Notes: a model not told the origin generated them from the sequence alone. Shown: positions 17,477-25,880, counted from the first letter of the stretch. The stretch is 47,985 bases of DNA from Amycolatopsis antarctica (GCF_002262875.1 NZ_NKYE01000024.1:1-47985); one strand, 5' to 3'. Numbers and translations are program-made.

Positions 17477-18937
17477 ATGAATGACTCCGACGCGACGGCG
17501 GGCACCTCGACCGGAACCACCGACGGTGACGCCCTCGACCCCCACGTGTTCGTGATCTTCGGCGCGACCGGTGACCTGGCCAAGCGCAAGCTCTTCCCTG
17601 GCCTGTACCGGCTCAGCCGCAGCGGCATCCTGCCCGGCGAGTTCCGCATCATCGGTTCCGGGCGGCACTCCCCCGGCACCGACGAGGAGTTCCGCGACCG
17701 GCTGGCCGAGTCGGTGCGCAAGTTCGTCGACGACTTCGACGACGAGAGCTGGGAACGTTTCGCCGCCCGGATCTCGTTCCGCACATCGTCCAAGGACGAC
17801 GGCACCGAGCTCGCCGAGGCGGTGCGCGCGGCCCAGAAGGAACTCGGCGACCGGACGAAGAAGCTGCTGTACCTGTCGGTACCCCCGAGCACGATGGAAC
17901 CGATGGTCGGCATGCTCGGCGAGACCGGTCTGGCCGAGAACGCGCGGCTGATCCTGGAGAAGCCCTTCGGCAGCGATCTGAGCACCTCCCGCAGCCTGAA
18001 CGCGGCGCTGCACGAGGTGTTCGGCGAGGAGCAGCTCTTCCGGATCGACCACTTCCTCGGCAAGGAGTCGGTGCAGAACATCCTGGCCCTGCGGTTCGCC
18101 AACGGCCTGTTCGAGCCGGTGTGGAACCGCCACCACATCGCCTACGTGCAGATCGACGTGCCGGAGGAGATCGGCATCGAGGGCCGGGCCGCGTTCATGG
18201 AGTCGACCGGCACCTTCCGCGACATGATCTCCACGCACCTGTTCCAGCTACTGGGGTTCCTCGCGCTCGAACCGCCGGTGCGGCTGAGCGCGGAGTCTCT
18301 GCGGACGGAGAAGCGGAAGCTGTTCCAGGCAGTCCGCCCGCTCGATCCGTCCAGGGTGGTGTTCGGTCAGTACTCCGGCTACCGGCAGGAGACCGACGTC
18401 GCGGACGACTCGGAGGTGGAGACCTTCGTGGCGCTCGAGGTGTGGGTGGACAACTGGCGCTGGAAGGGCGTCCCGTTCCTGCTGCGCACCGGCAAGTCGA
18501 TGGGCCAGTCCCGGCGCACCATCACGCTCGGCTTCAGCGAGCCGCCGCTGCGCATGTTCGACCATGCCGAGCATTTCGACGGTGCACCCAACGAACTCGT
18601 CTTCGAACTGACCGAGGACCCGAAGCTGACCATCGATCTGCGGGCGAAACGGCCGGGGCCCGCGCTGGAACTCGATCACGCACAGCTCGAACTCCGCTTC
18701 TCCGAGGCCTTCGCCGACGCCGAGCCGCTTGAGGCCTACGAGCGGCTGCTGCTCGACGTGCTGCGCGACGACCGCACCCTGTTCACCAGTGCCGAAGAGG
18801 TCGAACGGCTGTGGGAGCTGTGCGACCCGGTGCTGCGGGAACCACCGCGGGCGCAGCCGTACGCCCGGGGGTCCTGGGGCCCCGAGGACGCGGCCGGTCT
18901 CCCCGGACCGCGCGGCTGGCGGGTCCCCGAGTCGTGA
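17477..18937 (+). CDS. zwf: Glucose-6-phosphate dehydrogenase
   Basis: Enzyme of 486 residues, normal for the family, which oxidises glucose 6-phosphate to 6-phosphogluconolactone and supplies NADPH. The dinucleotide motif FGATGDLAKRKL (residues 28-39) and the active-site motif RIDHFLGKE (189-197) are intact. It is not in the tal-tkt-zwf-opcA pentose phosphate cluster usual in actinobacteria, and no opcA is nearby, so it may be a second isozyme. The last bases overlap the GH15 gene start (GTGA), suggesting that glucose freed by the GH15 enzyme and its oxidation are co-regulated (inference). Confidence 0.95.
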   Translation: MNDSDATAGTSTGTTDGDALDPHVFVIFGATGDLAKRKLFPGLYRLSRSGILPGEFRIIGSGRHSPGTDEEFRDRLAESVRKFVDDFDDESWERFAARISFRTSSKDDGTELAEAVRAAQKELGDRTKKLLYLSVPPSTMEPMVGMLGETGLAENARLILEKPFGSDLSTSRSLNAALHEVFGEEQLFRIDHFLGKESVQNILALRFANGLFEPVWNRHHIAYVQIDVPEEIGIEGRAAFMESTGTFRDMISTHLFQLLGFLALEPPVRLSAESLRTEKRKLFQAVRPLDPSRVVFGQYSGYRQETDVADDSEVETFVALEVWVDNWRWKGVPFLLRTGKSMGQSRRTITLGFSEPPLRMFDHAEHFDGAPNELVFELTEDPKLTIDLRAKRPGPALELDHAQLELRFSEAFADAEPLEAYERLLLDVLRDDRTLFTSAEEVERLWELCDPVLREPPRAQPYARGSWGPEDAAGLPGPRGWRVPES

Positions 18938-20757
18938 CGGCGCAACGGTATCTGCCGATCAGCGAGCACGGCCTGATCGGCGATCTGCGGACGGCCGCAC
19001 TCGTCGGAACGGACGGGAGGATCGACTGGTTCTGCTGTCCTCGCTTCGACTCGCCCAGTGTGTTCGGCTCGCTGCTGGACGCGGACAAGGGCGGCTTCTG
19101 GGAGATCGCCCCGCTGTGCGAGATCGCCGCGCGGCACCAGTTCTACTTCCCCGACTCCAACATCCTGATCACCCGCTTCCTCACCACCGACGGCATCGTC
19201 GAGGTGCAGGACTTCATGCCCATCGTGCGTGAGCGCGATCCGGATCACCAGCAGCGGCTGATGCGCCGGGTGGTCAACGTCCGCGGTTCGGTCCGGATGG
19301 GCGTGCGGTTCGCGCCCCGGCCGGACTACGGCCGCGAGCGCTGCACCGCCGAGGAGGTCGGCGGCGGCGTCCGGTTCACCTCCCCCTCGGTGCGGCTGGC
19401 GCTGAGCGCGACCGTCGAGCTGTCGGTGTCCGATGGTGACGCACGGAGCAGCTTCGACCTCGAGGCCGGCCGTACCGAACTGTTCGCGCTGGAGGTGCTC
19501 GGCGAGGGCGAGGAGCCGGAGGCGGCGGGCAGCGAGTCGGAGGAACTGCTCGACGCCGACCGGCTCTTCGACGCGACGGTGGAGTTCTGGCGGCGCTGGC
19601 TGGCGAAGTCCACCTACACCGGACGCTGGCGGGAGATGGTGCACCGGTCCGCGCTGACGCTCAAACTGCTCACCCACGAACCGACCGGCGCGGTGATCGC
19701 CTCGCCGACCCTGGGACTGCCCGAGCAGGTCGGCGGCGAACGCAACTGGGACTACCGGTACGTGTGGATCCGGGACGCCGCGTTCTCGCTGTATGCCTTG
19801 CTGCGCCTGGGATTCACCCAGGAGGCGGAGGCGTTCATCGGCTGGCTCACCGACCGGTTCGCCAGTGGAACGAACGGCGATCTGGGGCCGTTGCGGGTGA
19901 TGTACTCGATCGACGGGGACGCCGAGCTGACCGAGATCGAACTCGACCACCTGGAGGGGTACCGGGGTTCGCGGCCGGTGCGGGTCGGCAACGCCGCCAG
20001 CGACCAGCTCCAGCTCGACATCTACGGCGAGATCATCGACTCGGTCTACCTCTACAACAAGTACGGCGAGCCGATCTCGCACGACACCTGGACCAACCTG
20101 TGCTCGATGCTCGACTGGCTGCTGGAGCACTGGGACCGCGAGGACGAGGGCATCTGGGAGACCCGGGAGGGCAGGCAGCACCACACCTTCTCCCGGCTGA
20201 TGTGCTGGGTCGCCATCGAGCGGATGGTGCGGATGGCGCGCCAGCGCGGGCTGCCTGCCGATCTCGGGCACTGGACGACCGTCCGCGACGAGATCTACCA
20301 CCAGATCATGGATCGTGGCTGGAACGCCGAGCGCGGAGCGTTCGTGCAGAACTACGCCACGCCGGTGCTGGACGCCTCACTGCTGCTGATGCCGATGGTC
20401 AAGTTCATCTCCCCCAACGACCCCCGCTTCGTGTCCACAGTGGACGCGATCACGGCGGACCTGGTGGTGGACAGCCTGGTCTTCCGGTACGACCCGGAAC
20501 AGGCTCCGGACGGTCTGGACGGGGCCGAGGGCACGTTCTCCATCTGCTCGTTCTGGTACGTCGAGGCGCTGGCCCGCTGCGGGCGGGTCGAGGAGGCGAG
20601 ACTGGCGCTGGAGAAGATGTTCACCTACGCCAATCACGTCGGCCTCTACGCCGAGGAGATCGGGCTGACCGGCGAGCAGCTCGGCAACTTCCCGCAGGCG
20701 TTCACGCACCTGTCGCTGATCAGTTCCGCGATCAACCTGGACCGGGCGCTGAGCTGA
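18934..20757 (+). CDS. Glycoside hydrolase family 15 enzyme (glucoamylase or trehalase)
   Basis: Protein of 607 residues with the actinobacterial GH15 arrangement: an N-terminal beta domain beginning YLPISEHGLIGDLRTAALV and an (alpha/alpha)6 barrel containing YVWIRDAAFSLYALLRLG and, near the C-terminus, EEIGLTGEQLGNFPQAFTH, the region of the catalytic glutamate. There is no signal peptide, so it acts in the cytoplasm. Mycobacterial members of this group are trehalases, others act on maltooligosaccharides; sequence alone does not decide. Start GTG overlaps the zwf stop. One TCCACAGTGGA palindrome lies at 20434-20444. Confidence 0.9.
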   Translation: MTAQRYLPISEHGLIGDLRTAALVGTDGRIDWFCCPRFDSPSVFGSLLDADKGGFWEIAPLCEIAARHQFYFPDSNILITRFLTTDGIVEVQDFMPIVRERDPDHQQRLMRRVVNVRGSVRMGVRFAPRPDYGRERCTAEEVGGGVRFTSPSVRLALSATVELSVSDGDARSSFDLEAGRTELFALEVLGEGEEPEAAGSESEELLDADRLFDATVEFWRRWLAKSTYTGRWREMVHRSALTLKLLTHEPTGAVIASPTLGLPEQVGGERNWDYRYVWIRDAAFSLYALLRLGFTQEAEAFIGWLTDRFASGTNGDLGPLRVMYSIDGDAELTEIELDHLEGYRGSRPVRVGNAASDQLQLDIYGEIIDSVYLYNKYGEPISHDTWTNLCSMLDWLLEHWDREDEGIWETREGRQHHTFSRLMCWVAIERMVRMARQRGLPADLGHWTTVRDEIYHQIMDRGWNAERGAFVQNYATPVLDASLLLMPMVKFISPNDPRFVSTVDAITADLVVDSLVFRYDPEQAPDGLDGAEGTFSICSFWYVEALARCGRVEEARLALEKMFTYANHVGLYAEEIGLTGEQLGNFPQAFTHLSLISSAINLDRALS

Positions 20758-20778
20758 CAGGGAGACGACGGGCCGCGC

Positions 20779-21150
20779 TCAGCGGTTGCGCTGGTGCTGC
20801 TCGCCCTTCTCCTGCTCGGCGGACCCGGCGGAACCCTCGATCCGGAGGACCGGCAGCAGCCCGGTGATCCGCAGCATCCGGTGCACCCCGGGCGGAACGC
20901 CGACGAGCACCAGTTCAGCGCCGCGGGCCAGCGCCTGCTTGTGGGCCCCGATGAGCACGCTCAGCCCGCTGGAGTCCATGAAGCCCAGCCGGTGCAGATC
21001 CAGTTCCACCCGGCTGCCCTGGCTGGCCCCGCCGAGCAGTCCGCCCAGTTCGGCCCGCAGGCGATCGCCGGAATGCGAGTCGAGCTCCCCGGCGAGCCGG
21101 ACCACCGTCCGCCCGTTCGCGGACTCGGTGTCGATGCGCAGACCTCTCAT
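20779..21150 (-). CDS. STAS-domain anti-anti-sigma factor
   Basis: Protein of 123 residues with the SpoIIAA/RsbV fold: VVRLAGELDSHSGDRLRAEL and the phosphorylation loop HRLGFMDSSGLSVLI, with the Asp-Ser-Ser-Gly motif at 59-62 intact. Unphosphorylated antagonists of this type bind an RsbW-like kinase and free the sigma factor. Its start overlaps the stop of the cobalamin-binding protein (ATGA), which in turn overlaps the SpoIIE phosphatase, so the three are made together. It is convergent with the GH15 gene. The C-terminus is a charged, Gln/Glu-rich tail. Confidence 0.9.
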   Translation of the reverse strand: MRGLRIDTESANGRTVVRLAGELDSHSGDRLRAELGGLLGGASQGSRVELDLHRLGFMDSSGLSVLIGAHKQALARGAELVLVGVPPGVHRMLRITGLLPVLRIEGSAGSAEQEKGEQHQRNR

Positions 21151-22199
21151 GACCCCATCGGCTCCGGAATCCGCCAGTGGCCCCGGATCAGTGCCGCGGC
21201 CAGGGGGTACTCGTGCAACTCGGCGGCCAGCAGCTCGCCGAGTCCGGCCAGCGGGCCGTCGGGCAGGCCACGTCCGCGCAGCAACTCGGCGATCCACCAG
21301 GCGGTGTCGCCGACGATCCGGTGGTCCCCGGTGACGAGGGCGCCCTGCAGCGCGTAGAGCACCTGGTCGACGGCGTCCCTGACTACCGTGTCCAGATCGT
21401 CCGGGTCCGGTCGCAGGTCGCTTCGCGGCCAGTCCGCGACCCGCCAGCGCTCGCGCAGCGTGGTGGCGAGCCAGTCGTGGTTGAGCTCCAAGGTCCGCTG
21501 TTCCGCGAGCGGTTCGGCGGGCAGCGGCCGGGCGGGCGGGACCACCGAGGGCAGTGCCGGGATCACCTCGATCGCCGCGAACGCGGTGCTCGCCCACGCC
21601 GTCGCGCCGAGCGCCATCGCCCTGGTGTCGTCGACACCGAATGCCGAGCCGCCGGCGACCACGGGGATGCCCGCGCTCGTGCTCGCCTCGACGAAGTTGC
21701 GGCTGCTGGGCAGGGCGCGCAGTACCGAGCAGCTCACCGCCGCCGCGTCCGGGCCGATCTCCTGCAGATAGGTGGACAACCGGGCAGGCGGGGTCGCGGC
21801 CCCCAGATAGGTGACGTCCCAGCCCCGCGAGCGCAGGCCGTGGCTGACGACCATCGCGGGCAGTGCGTGCCACTCGCGTTCCGCGCAGCCGAGCACGATC
21901 CGGCCCTCGGTGACCGGCACCGAGGCGGCGAACCGGCCGACGGCCTCGGTCGCCGCCATGGACACCCCGGTCGCCGCGTGCTCCTGTGCCACCGACCACT
22001 CGCCGCGCTGCCAGCGTTCGCCGATGCGGCGCTGCGCGGCCGAGACGATCTCCTCCATGATCAGCACCGGGTCCACCCCGTCGGCCAGCAGCCGCTCGAC
22101 GACGGTGATCGCCCGGACGGTGTCGGGGCCGGCCAGTGCGACCTCGAACTCGGCCAGTTCCCCGGCGAACGAGCGTTCGCCGATCCGGACTCCGGCCAT
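21147..22199 (-). CDS. Cobalamin-binding sensor-like protein (CarH-type B12 domains, no DNA-binding domain)
   Basis: Protein of 350 residues. Residues 10-95 resemble the four-helix B12-binding cap and contain the Wx9EH motif (Trp63, Glu73-His74 in RWQRGEWSVAQEH) known from CarH/LitR adenosylcobalamin photoreceptors. Residues 98-215 form a Rossmann-type cobalamin domain with Glu109-Trp110-His111, the place of the lower-ligand histidine (ExHxxG in CarH, here ExHxxP), then SCSVLRAL and VVAGGSAFG. The MerR helix-turn-helix of CarH is absent. Residues 235-345 are a helical domain I do not recognise, possibly the output. It sits between a SpoIIE phosphatase (TGATG overlap) and a STAS protein (ATGA overlap), suggesting it feeds light or B12 status into a partner switch (inference). 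Confidence 0.82.
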   Translation of the reverse strand: MAGVRIGERSFAGELAEFEVALAGPDTVRAITVVERLLADGVDPVLIMEEIVSAAQRRIGERWQRGEWSVAQEHAATGVSMAATEAVGRFAASVPVTEGRIVLGCAEREWHALPAMVVSHGLRSRGWDVTYLGAATPPARLSTYLQEIGPDAAAVSCSVLRALPSSRNFVEASTSAGIPVVAGGSAFGVDDTRAMALGATAWASTAFAAIEVIPALPSVVPPARPLPAEPLAEQRTLELNHDWLATTLRERWRVADWPRSDLRPDPDDLDTVVRDAVDQVLYALQGALVTGDHRIVGDTAWWIAELLRGRGLPDGPLAGLGELLAAELHEYPLAAALIRGHWRIPEPMGS

Positions 22200-23566
22200 C
22201 AGCCGTCGCTTCCCGCTCGCAGCGCCAGCAGCGCCATATCGTCGTGCGCGGCACCGGCCAGGTGCTCGACGACACGCTGCTCCACGGCCTCGCACAGGAT
22301 CTCCGGTGCGGCGCCCGCGTACGGGGCCAGCATCTCCCCGAGTCGCTCCATGCCGAAGAATCCGCCGGGCCCCTTGGCCTCGTAGATGCCGTCGGTGAAG
22401 AACAGCATCTGGTCGCCGGGCAGCAGTTCGACACCGATCTCGTCGTACCGCAGCCCGGGCAGCACACCGGAGAGGGTGCCGGTGATCTCCGGCTGCTCGA
22501 CGGTGCCGCCTGCCCGCAGCACGAACGGCGCGGGATGGCCCGCGACGGCCAGCCGCACGCCCAATCCCCCGGTGGTGGCATCCGGCCGGACCGAGGCACA
22601 GGCGAGCGTGACGAAACGATCGGACTCCTCCTCGTGCAGCACCTCGTTGAGCGCGGTGAGGATCCTCGACGGTGACCTGTCGAAATGGGCGGCCGTGCGC
22701 ACCGTCTGCCTGGCTCGCCCGGTGAGGACGGCGGCGTCCACGCCCTTGCCACACACGTCGCCCACGATCAGCGAGTACTCCTCGCCGGAACCGTGCACGT
22801 CGTAGAAGTCGCCGCCGATGTCCATGTGCTCCTGCGCCGCGCGGTACCGGGCGGCGACCCGGCCACCGGGAATCGCGGGCAGCCGGGGCGGACGCAGGCT
22901 CGCCTGCAACACCGAGGCGACGTGTACCCGCTCCTCGTAGAGCCTGCCGGAGTCGAGGGTCACCGCGGCACGCCGGGCGAATTCCTCGACCAGGTCGATG
23001 TGCTGCTCGTCGTAACCACGCCGCTCACCGCGGACGACGACCAGTGCGCCGATGGTGCCCCCGCGGGCGTTCAGTCCCACGCCCAGCACGTCGGCGGGCC
23101 GCAGTCCGGCCGCCGTTTCGCGCATGGCGTCGTCCGGGATCATCGTGCCCAGCGCGCTGGAGGAGTCCGGAGCGAGGGCCACGTGCAGCAGCTCGGTCTG
23201 GCCGACCCGGCGGATGCGGTCGAGGCCGGACCGCTCCTCGTCGACGAGGCCGATCTCCAGTGGGCCGGTGATCCGGCCGTCGGCATCGGCCGAGGTGAGC
23301 TGCGCGCCCCGTCCGTCGAAGAGCGCGATCATCGCCCAGTCACCGAGCCGCGGCAGCGCCATGTGCAGGAGCTGGAGCGTGGTGCGGCGGACGTTCAGCG
23401 ATCCGGCGAGCTGCAGCGAGACGTCCTGCATGAAGGCGGCGCGGTCCAGCGCGAGATCCAGCGCCGTGTCCGCGCTGGTGCTGAAAGCGGGGTCGGCCGA
23501 TCCCGGGTCCGTCGCTGAGCCATCGGCTGCGCGCACCGTGTCCATCCGTACGGTCTCCTGACTCAT
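22199..23566 (-). CDS. GAF-SpoIIE (PP2C-type) serine phosphatase
   Basis: Protein of 455 residues. A GAF-like sensor domain spans about 40-215 (LDLALDRAAFMQDVSLQLAG; GALVVVRGERRGYDEQHIDL) and a SpoIIE/RsbU phosphatase domain about 230-450, with metal-binding motifs GGDFYDV, GDVCGKG, TDGIYEA and HDDMALLALR all present. Enzymes of this class dephosphorylate STAS anti-anti-sigma factors and so release sigma. No membrane segment is visible. Its stop overlaps the start of the B12-binding gene. Its substrate is probably one of the two STAS proteins encoded nearby at 20779 and 24125. Confidence 0.92.
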   Translation of the reverse strand: MSQETVRMDTVRAADGSATDPGSADPAFSTSADTALDLALDRAAFMQDVSLQLAGSLNVRRTTLQLLHMALPRLGDWAMIALFDGRGAQLTSADADGRITGPLEIGLVDEERSGLDRIRRVGQTELLHVALAPDSSSALGTMIPDDAMRETAAGLRPADVLGVGLNARGGTIGALVVVRGERRGYDEQHIDLVEEFARRAAVTLDSGRLYEERVHVASVLQASLRPPRLPAIPGGRVAARYRAAQEHMDIGGDFYDVHGSGEEYSLIVGDVCGKGVDAAVLTGRARQTVRTAAHFDRSPSRILTALNEVLHEEESDRFVTLACASVRPDATTGGLGVRLAVAGHPAPFVLRAGGTVEQPEITGTLSGVLPGLRYDEIGVELLPGDQMLFFTDGIYEAKGPGGFFGMERLGEMLAPYAGAAPEILCEAVEQRVVEHLAGAAHDDMALLALRAGSDG

Positions 23567-23642
23567 CCTGCCGACCGCGGGCTCAGCCGTCGTCGCGGAG
23601 CACAGCCCGCGAATCCGGACGGAACCGGTGGCGCGAACGTGC

Positions 23643-24053
23643 TCACCAGCGGAAGAGGGCGACGATCTCCTTGCCCTCGCTGAGCTCCTCGCAGCGCCAT
23701 TCCTGGGCGAGCGCGTCCACCAGCCACAGACCGCGGCTGCGTTCGGTCAGCGGATCGGGTGAGGCCACGGCAGGTGTCCCGCCGCCCCCGTCGGTCACCC
23801 GCACGGCCAGCTCGCGGCCCTTGCGTTCCACCCGCAGATGCGTCGGTGCGCCGCCGTGCTCGACGGCGTTGGTGACCAGTTCGGAGGTGACGAGCAGAAT
23901 GTCGGCCTTCAGATCCTCCGAGACGTCCAGGGCGCGCAGTACCTCTGCCACCGCGTGCCGTGCCACCGACGGGGCCCGTTGCTCCGTGGCGAGTTCCAGG
24001 GACAGCGTGCCGTCGGCGTCATCGCGGATATCGCTCACTCCCGGTGCGGTCAT
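23643..24053 (-). CDS. Anti-sigma-type serine kinase (HATPase, RsbW/SpoIIAB-like)
   Basis: Protein of 136 residues with a GHKL ATPase fold: N-box SELVTNAVEHG (Glu58, Asn62), G1 box VTDGGGG (Asp88) and G2 box SRGLWLV are all intact. It should bind ATP and phosphorylate a STAS protein, unlike the degenerate RsbW next to sigF. I chose the ATG giving MTAPGVSD because AGGAGG stands eight bases upstream; two earlier in-frame ATGs (24059, 24071) overlap or precede that ribosome site. It lies between the SpoIIE gene and the STAS gene at 24125, all in one direction. Confidence 0.88.
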   Translation of the reverse strand: MTAPGVSDIRDDADGTLSLELATEQRAPSVARHAVAEVLRALDVSEDLKADILLVTSELVTNAVEHGGAPTHLRVERKGRELAVRVTDGGGGTPAVASPDPLTERSRGLWLVDALAQEWRCEELSEGKEIVALFRW

Positions 24054-24124
24054 CCCCATCACCTCCTCCATGCGACGTGCTCCGTGACTCCTACAGGGAC
24101 CCTGCTACCCACTGCCGGGGGTTC

Positions 24125-24463
24125 TCAATCACCCTCGGTGGTGCCCTTGGCCTCCGGATTCGCCAGGCCGAGTACCTCGTCCAGCCCAGTGAGCTCGAAA
24201 ACCTTCCGCACCTGCGGCTGCGGACCGGCCACGACCAGCTTCGCTCCCCGCGCGTCGGCCTGCTTCATCCCGGAGACCAGCACGCGCAGGCCCGCCGAGT
24301 CCATGAAGGACACCCCGGCCAGATCGACGGTGACCAGTTCGACCTCGTCCGCGCTCGCCGCGGCGTCGATGGCCTCGGCGAGCTGGTCGGCCGTGCTCAG
24401 ATCGACCTCACCGGTGACCTCCAGGACCGTTGTGGCCGCGCCGCTGGTGGTGATCCGCAACAT
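24125..24463 (-). CDS. STAS-domain anti-anti-sigma factor
   Basis: Protein of 112 residues with the RsbV/SpoIIAA layout: VLEVTGEVDLSTADQLAEAI and the phospho-loop LAGVSFMDSAGLRVLV with Asp55-Ser56. It differs from the first STAS protein (DSSG) by having DSAG. It lies just downstream of sigF and just upstream of the HATPase, so it is the obvious candidate antagonist for RsbW or for that kinase. The 104 bases before it (24464-24567) show no clear promoter; co-transcription with sigF is likely. Confidence 0.92.
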   Translation of the reverse strand: MLRITTSGAATTVLEVTGEVDLSTADQLAEAIDAAASADEVELVTVDLAGVSFMDSAGLRVLVSGMKQADARGAKLVVAGPQPQVRKVFELTGLDEVLGLANPEAKGTTEGD

Positions 24464-24567
24464 GGGGATTCCTCTCGGTTCTTCCGTACCATCGTGTTCG
24501 CTCGCCCGGGGCTGATCGAGACCGTCATGGGCGAGATGTCGCTGGGGAGATCATGCGACACGGCCGT

Positions 24568-25380
24568 TCACCCCGGCGCGCCACCCTCGTCCCCGATCTG
24601 TGTACGCAACTGACGCAGGAGCGAGGTGAGCAACCGGGACACCTGCATCTGCGAGACGCCCACCCGCCTGGCGATGTCCGACTGGCTCATGCCGTAACCG
24701 AATCGCAGCAGCATGATCCGGCGGTCGCGTTCCGGCAGGTCGCGCACCAGTGGCATCAGCATGGCCCGCAGTTCCGCCTGCTCGAGGTTGTCGTCGGGAC
24801 GGCCGAAACCGGTGTGCGCCGAGTCCTCCAGCATCGCGTCCAGCGAGGTCCCGTGCTGCCCGCGTTCGGCGACCAGGCACTCGTAGACCTCTTCCTTGCC
24901 GACGCCGAGATGTTCGGCGAGCTCGCTGGGCCTGGGCGCCCGCTCCAGCTTCGCCGTCAGGTCCTCCCGCGCGGCGCCGAGCCGGGCGTGCATCTCCTTC
25001 AACCGGCGGGGAACCCGGACCGACCAGCCCGCGTCGCGGTAGTGCCTGCGCAGTTCCCCGGTGATGGTGGGCACGGCGAAACCGACGAACTCGGCACCGT
25101 GCTCGGGATCGAAACGATCGACGGCGTTGATCAGCCCCAGCGTGGCGATCTGCACCAGGTCGTCCATCGACTCGCTCTGGTACCGGAACCTGCGGGCCAG
25201 GTTGCGCGCCAGGTCGGCGTGCCGGTGCACCAGCCGCTCACGCAGTTCGGCGTGCCGCGGTTCGCCCGGCTCCAGTGCGCGCAGCCTGCGGAATTCCTGG
25301 CGTACGTCCCGGTCGGCATCGTCCCGGGAGGCCGGTTCACCCGGTCCCCCTGCCGTCGTCACCGGGCTACCGTCACGCAT
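24568..25380 (-). CDS. sigF: Alternative sigma factor of the SigF/SigB group
   Basis: Group 3 sigma factor of 270 residues. Region 2 reads HADLARNLARRF..DDLVQIATLGLINAVDRFDP, region 3 follows (VPTITGELRRHYRDAGWSVR, VPRRLKEMHARLG), and region 4 ends with RFGYGMSQSDIARRVGVSQM, the -35-binding helix-turn-helix. It matches the order and spacing of mycobacterial SigF. Its start lies within the end of the upstream rsbW-like gene (22-base overlap), the same usfX-sigF arrangement as in Mycobacterium. It would recognise GTTT-N14-17-GGG(T/C)A promoters, two of which lie just upstream of this operon. Stress, stationary-phase or spore functions are typical. Confidence 0.94.
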   Translation of the reverse strand: MRDGSPVTTAGGPGEPASRDDADRDVRQEFRRLRALEPGEPRHAELRERLVHRHADLARNLARRFRYQSESMDDLVQIATLGLINAVDRFDPEHGAEFVGFAVPTITGELRRHYRDAGWSVRVPRRLKEMHARLGAAREDLTAKLERAPRPSELAEHLGVGKEEVYECLVAERGQHGTSLDAMLEDSAHTGFGRPDDNLEQAELRAMLMPLVRDLPERDRRIMLLRFGYGMSQSDIARRVGVSQMQVSRLLTSLLRQLRTQIGDEGGAPG

Positions 25381-25799
25381 TCCCGTACGAGTTCCACTCG
25401 GGTCAGGTATCCGTCGTCGAGCGGGGTGACCATCCGGCGGGCGGAGGTGGCCAGAGCTGTCAGCAACTGCCAGCCCAGCGAGTCCTCCTGCGCCAGCCCT
25501 GGCTGGTCGGCCAGCACGGTCACGTTCACCTCGACCCGTCCGGACGCCCAGCGGAACTCACAGGTGAGCGTGCCGTCCGCGGCGGCGGGCAGCAGCAGCG
25601 AACAGGCCTCGTCGACCGTCATCCGCAGGTCCTCGACGGCGTCGAGGTCGAAGTCGAGCCGCATGGCCAGGTCGGCGGCCAGCGTGCGCAGGGTGGGAAC
25701 CACCTCCGGCGTGGCGTCGGTGCGAACCTCCATCACCCTCGGCTCGCCCCGGGCCGCACCCCCGGCTGCGGAGTCCTTCACGGCAGAGCTGTCAGGCAC
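25359..25799 (-). CDS. rsbW: Anti-sigma factor of SigF (RsbW/UsfX-like)
   Basis: Protein of 146 residues. The segment DFDLDAVEDLRMTVDEACSL followed by SLGWQLLTALA matches mycobacterial UsfX/RsbW. The GHKL N-box is degenerate: Glu64 is kept but the Mg-binding Asn is replaced (EACSLLL), and no good G1 or G2 glycine boxes are visible, so it may bind sigma without strong kinase activity, as discussed for UsfX (inference). The GTG start has a GGAGG site seven bases away; a later ATG (MEVRTDA) is possible. First gene of the sigF operon under a SigF-type promoter, so autoregulated. Confidence 0.87.
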   Translation of the reverse strand: MPDSSAVKDSAAGGAARGEPRVMEVRTDATPEVVPTLRTLAADLAMRLDFDLDAVEDLRMTVDEACSLLLPAAADGTLTCEFRWASGRVEVNVTVLADQPGLAQEDSLGWQLLTALATSARRMVTPLDDGYLTRVELVRECVTVAR

Positions 25800-25838
25800 A
25801 GTCGGTCCTCCGTTCGTCACTGCTGCGTCGGCTCCCAG

Positions 25839-25864
25839 ATGCCCGATCGGGTCGGGTTCCAAAC
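25839..25864 (-). promoter_or_regulatory. SigF-type promoter of the rsbW-sigF operon
   Basis: On the minus strand GTTT (25864-25861) is followed by a 16-base spacer and GGGCAT (25844-25839), close to the actinobacterial SigF/SigB consensus GTTT-N14-17-GGGTAT. It lies about 40 bases before the rsbW GTG. It implies autoregulation of sigF. Seen directly in the sequence; function is inferred from position and consensus. Confidence 0.68.
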
Positions 25865-25880
25865 CATTATCCAGGTCGGT

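Noticed and set aside
24057..24071. ATG codons at 24071 and 24059 as starts of the HATPase
   Set aside because: They precede or abut the AGGAGG site; the ATG at 24053 has proper spacing.
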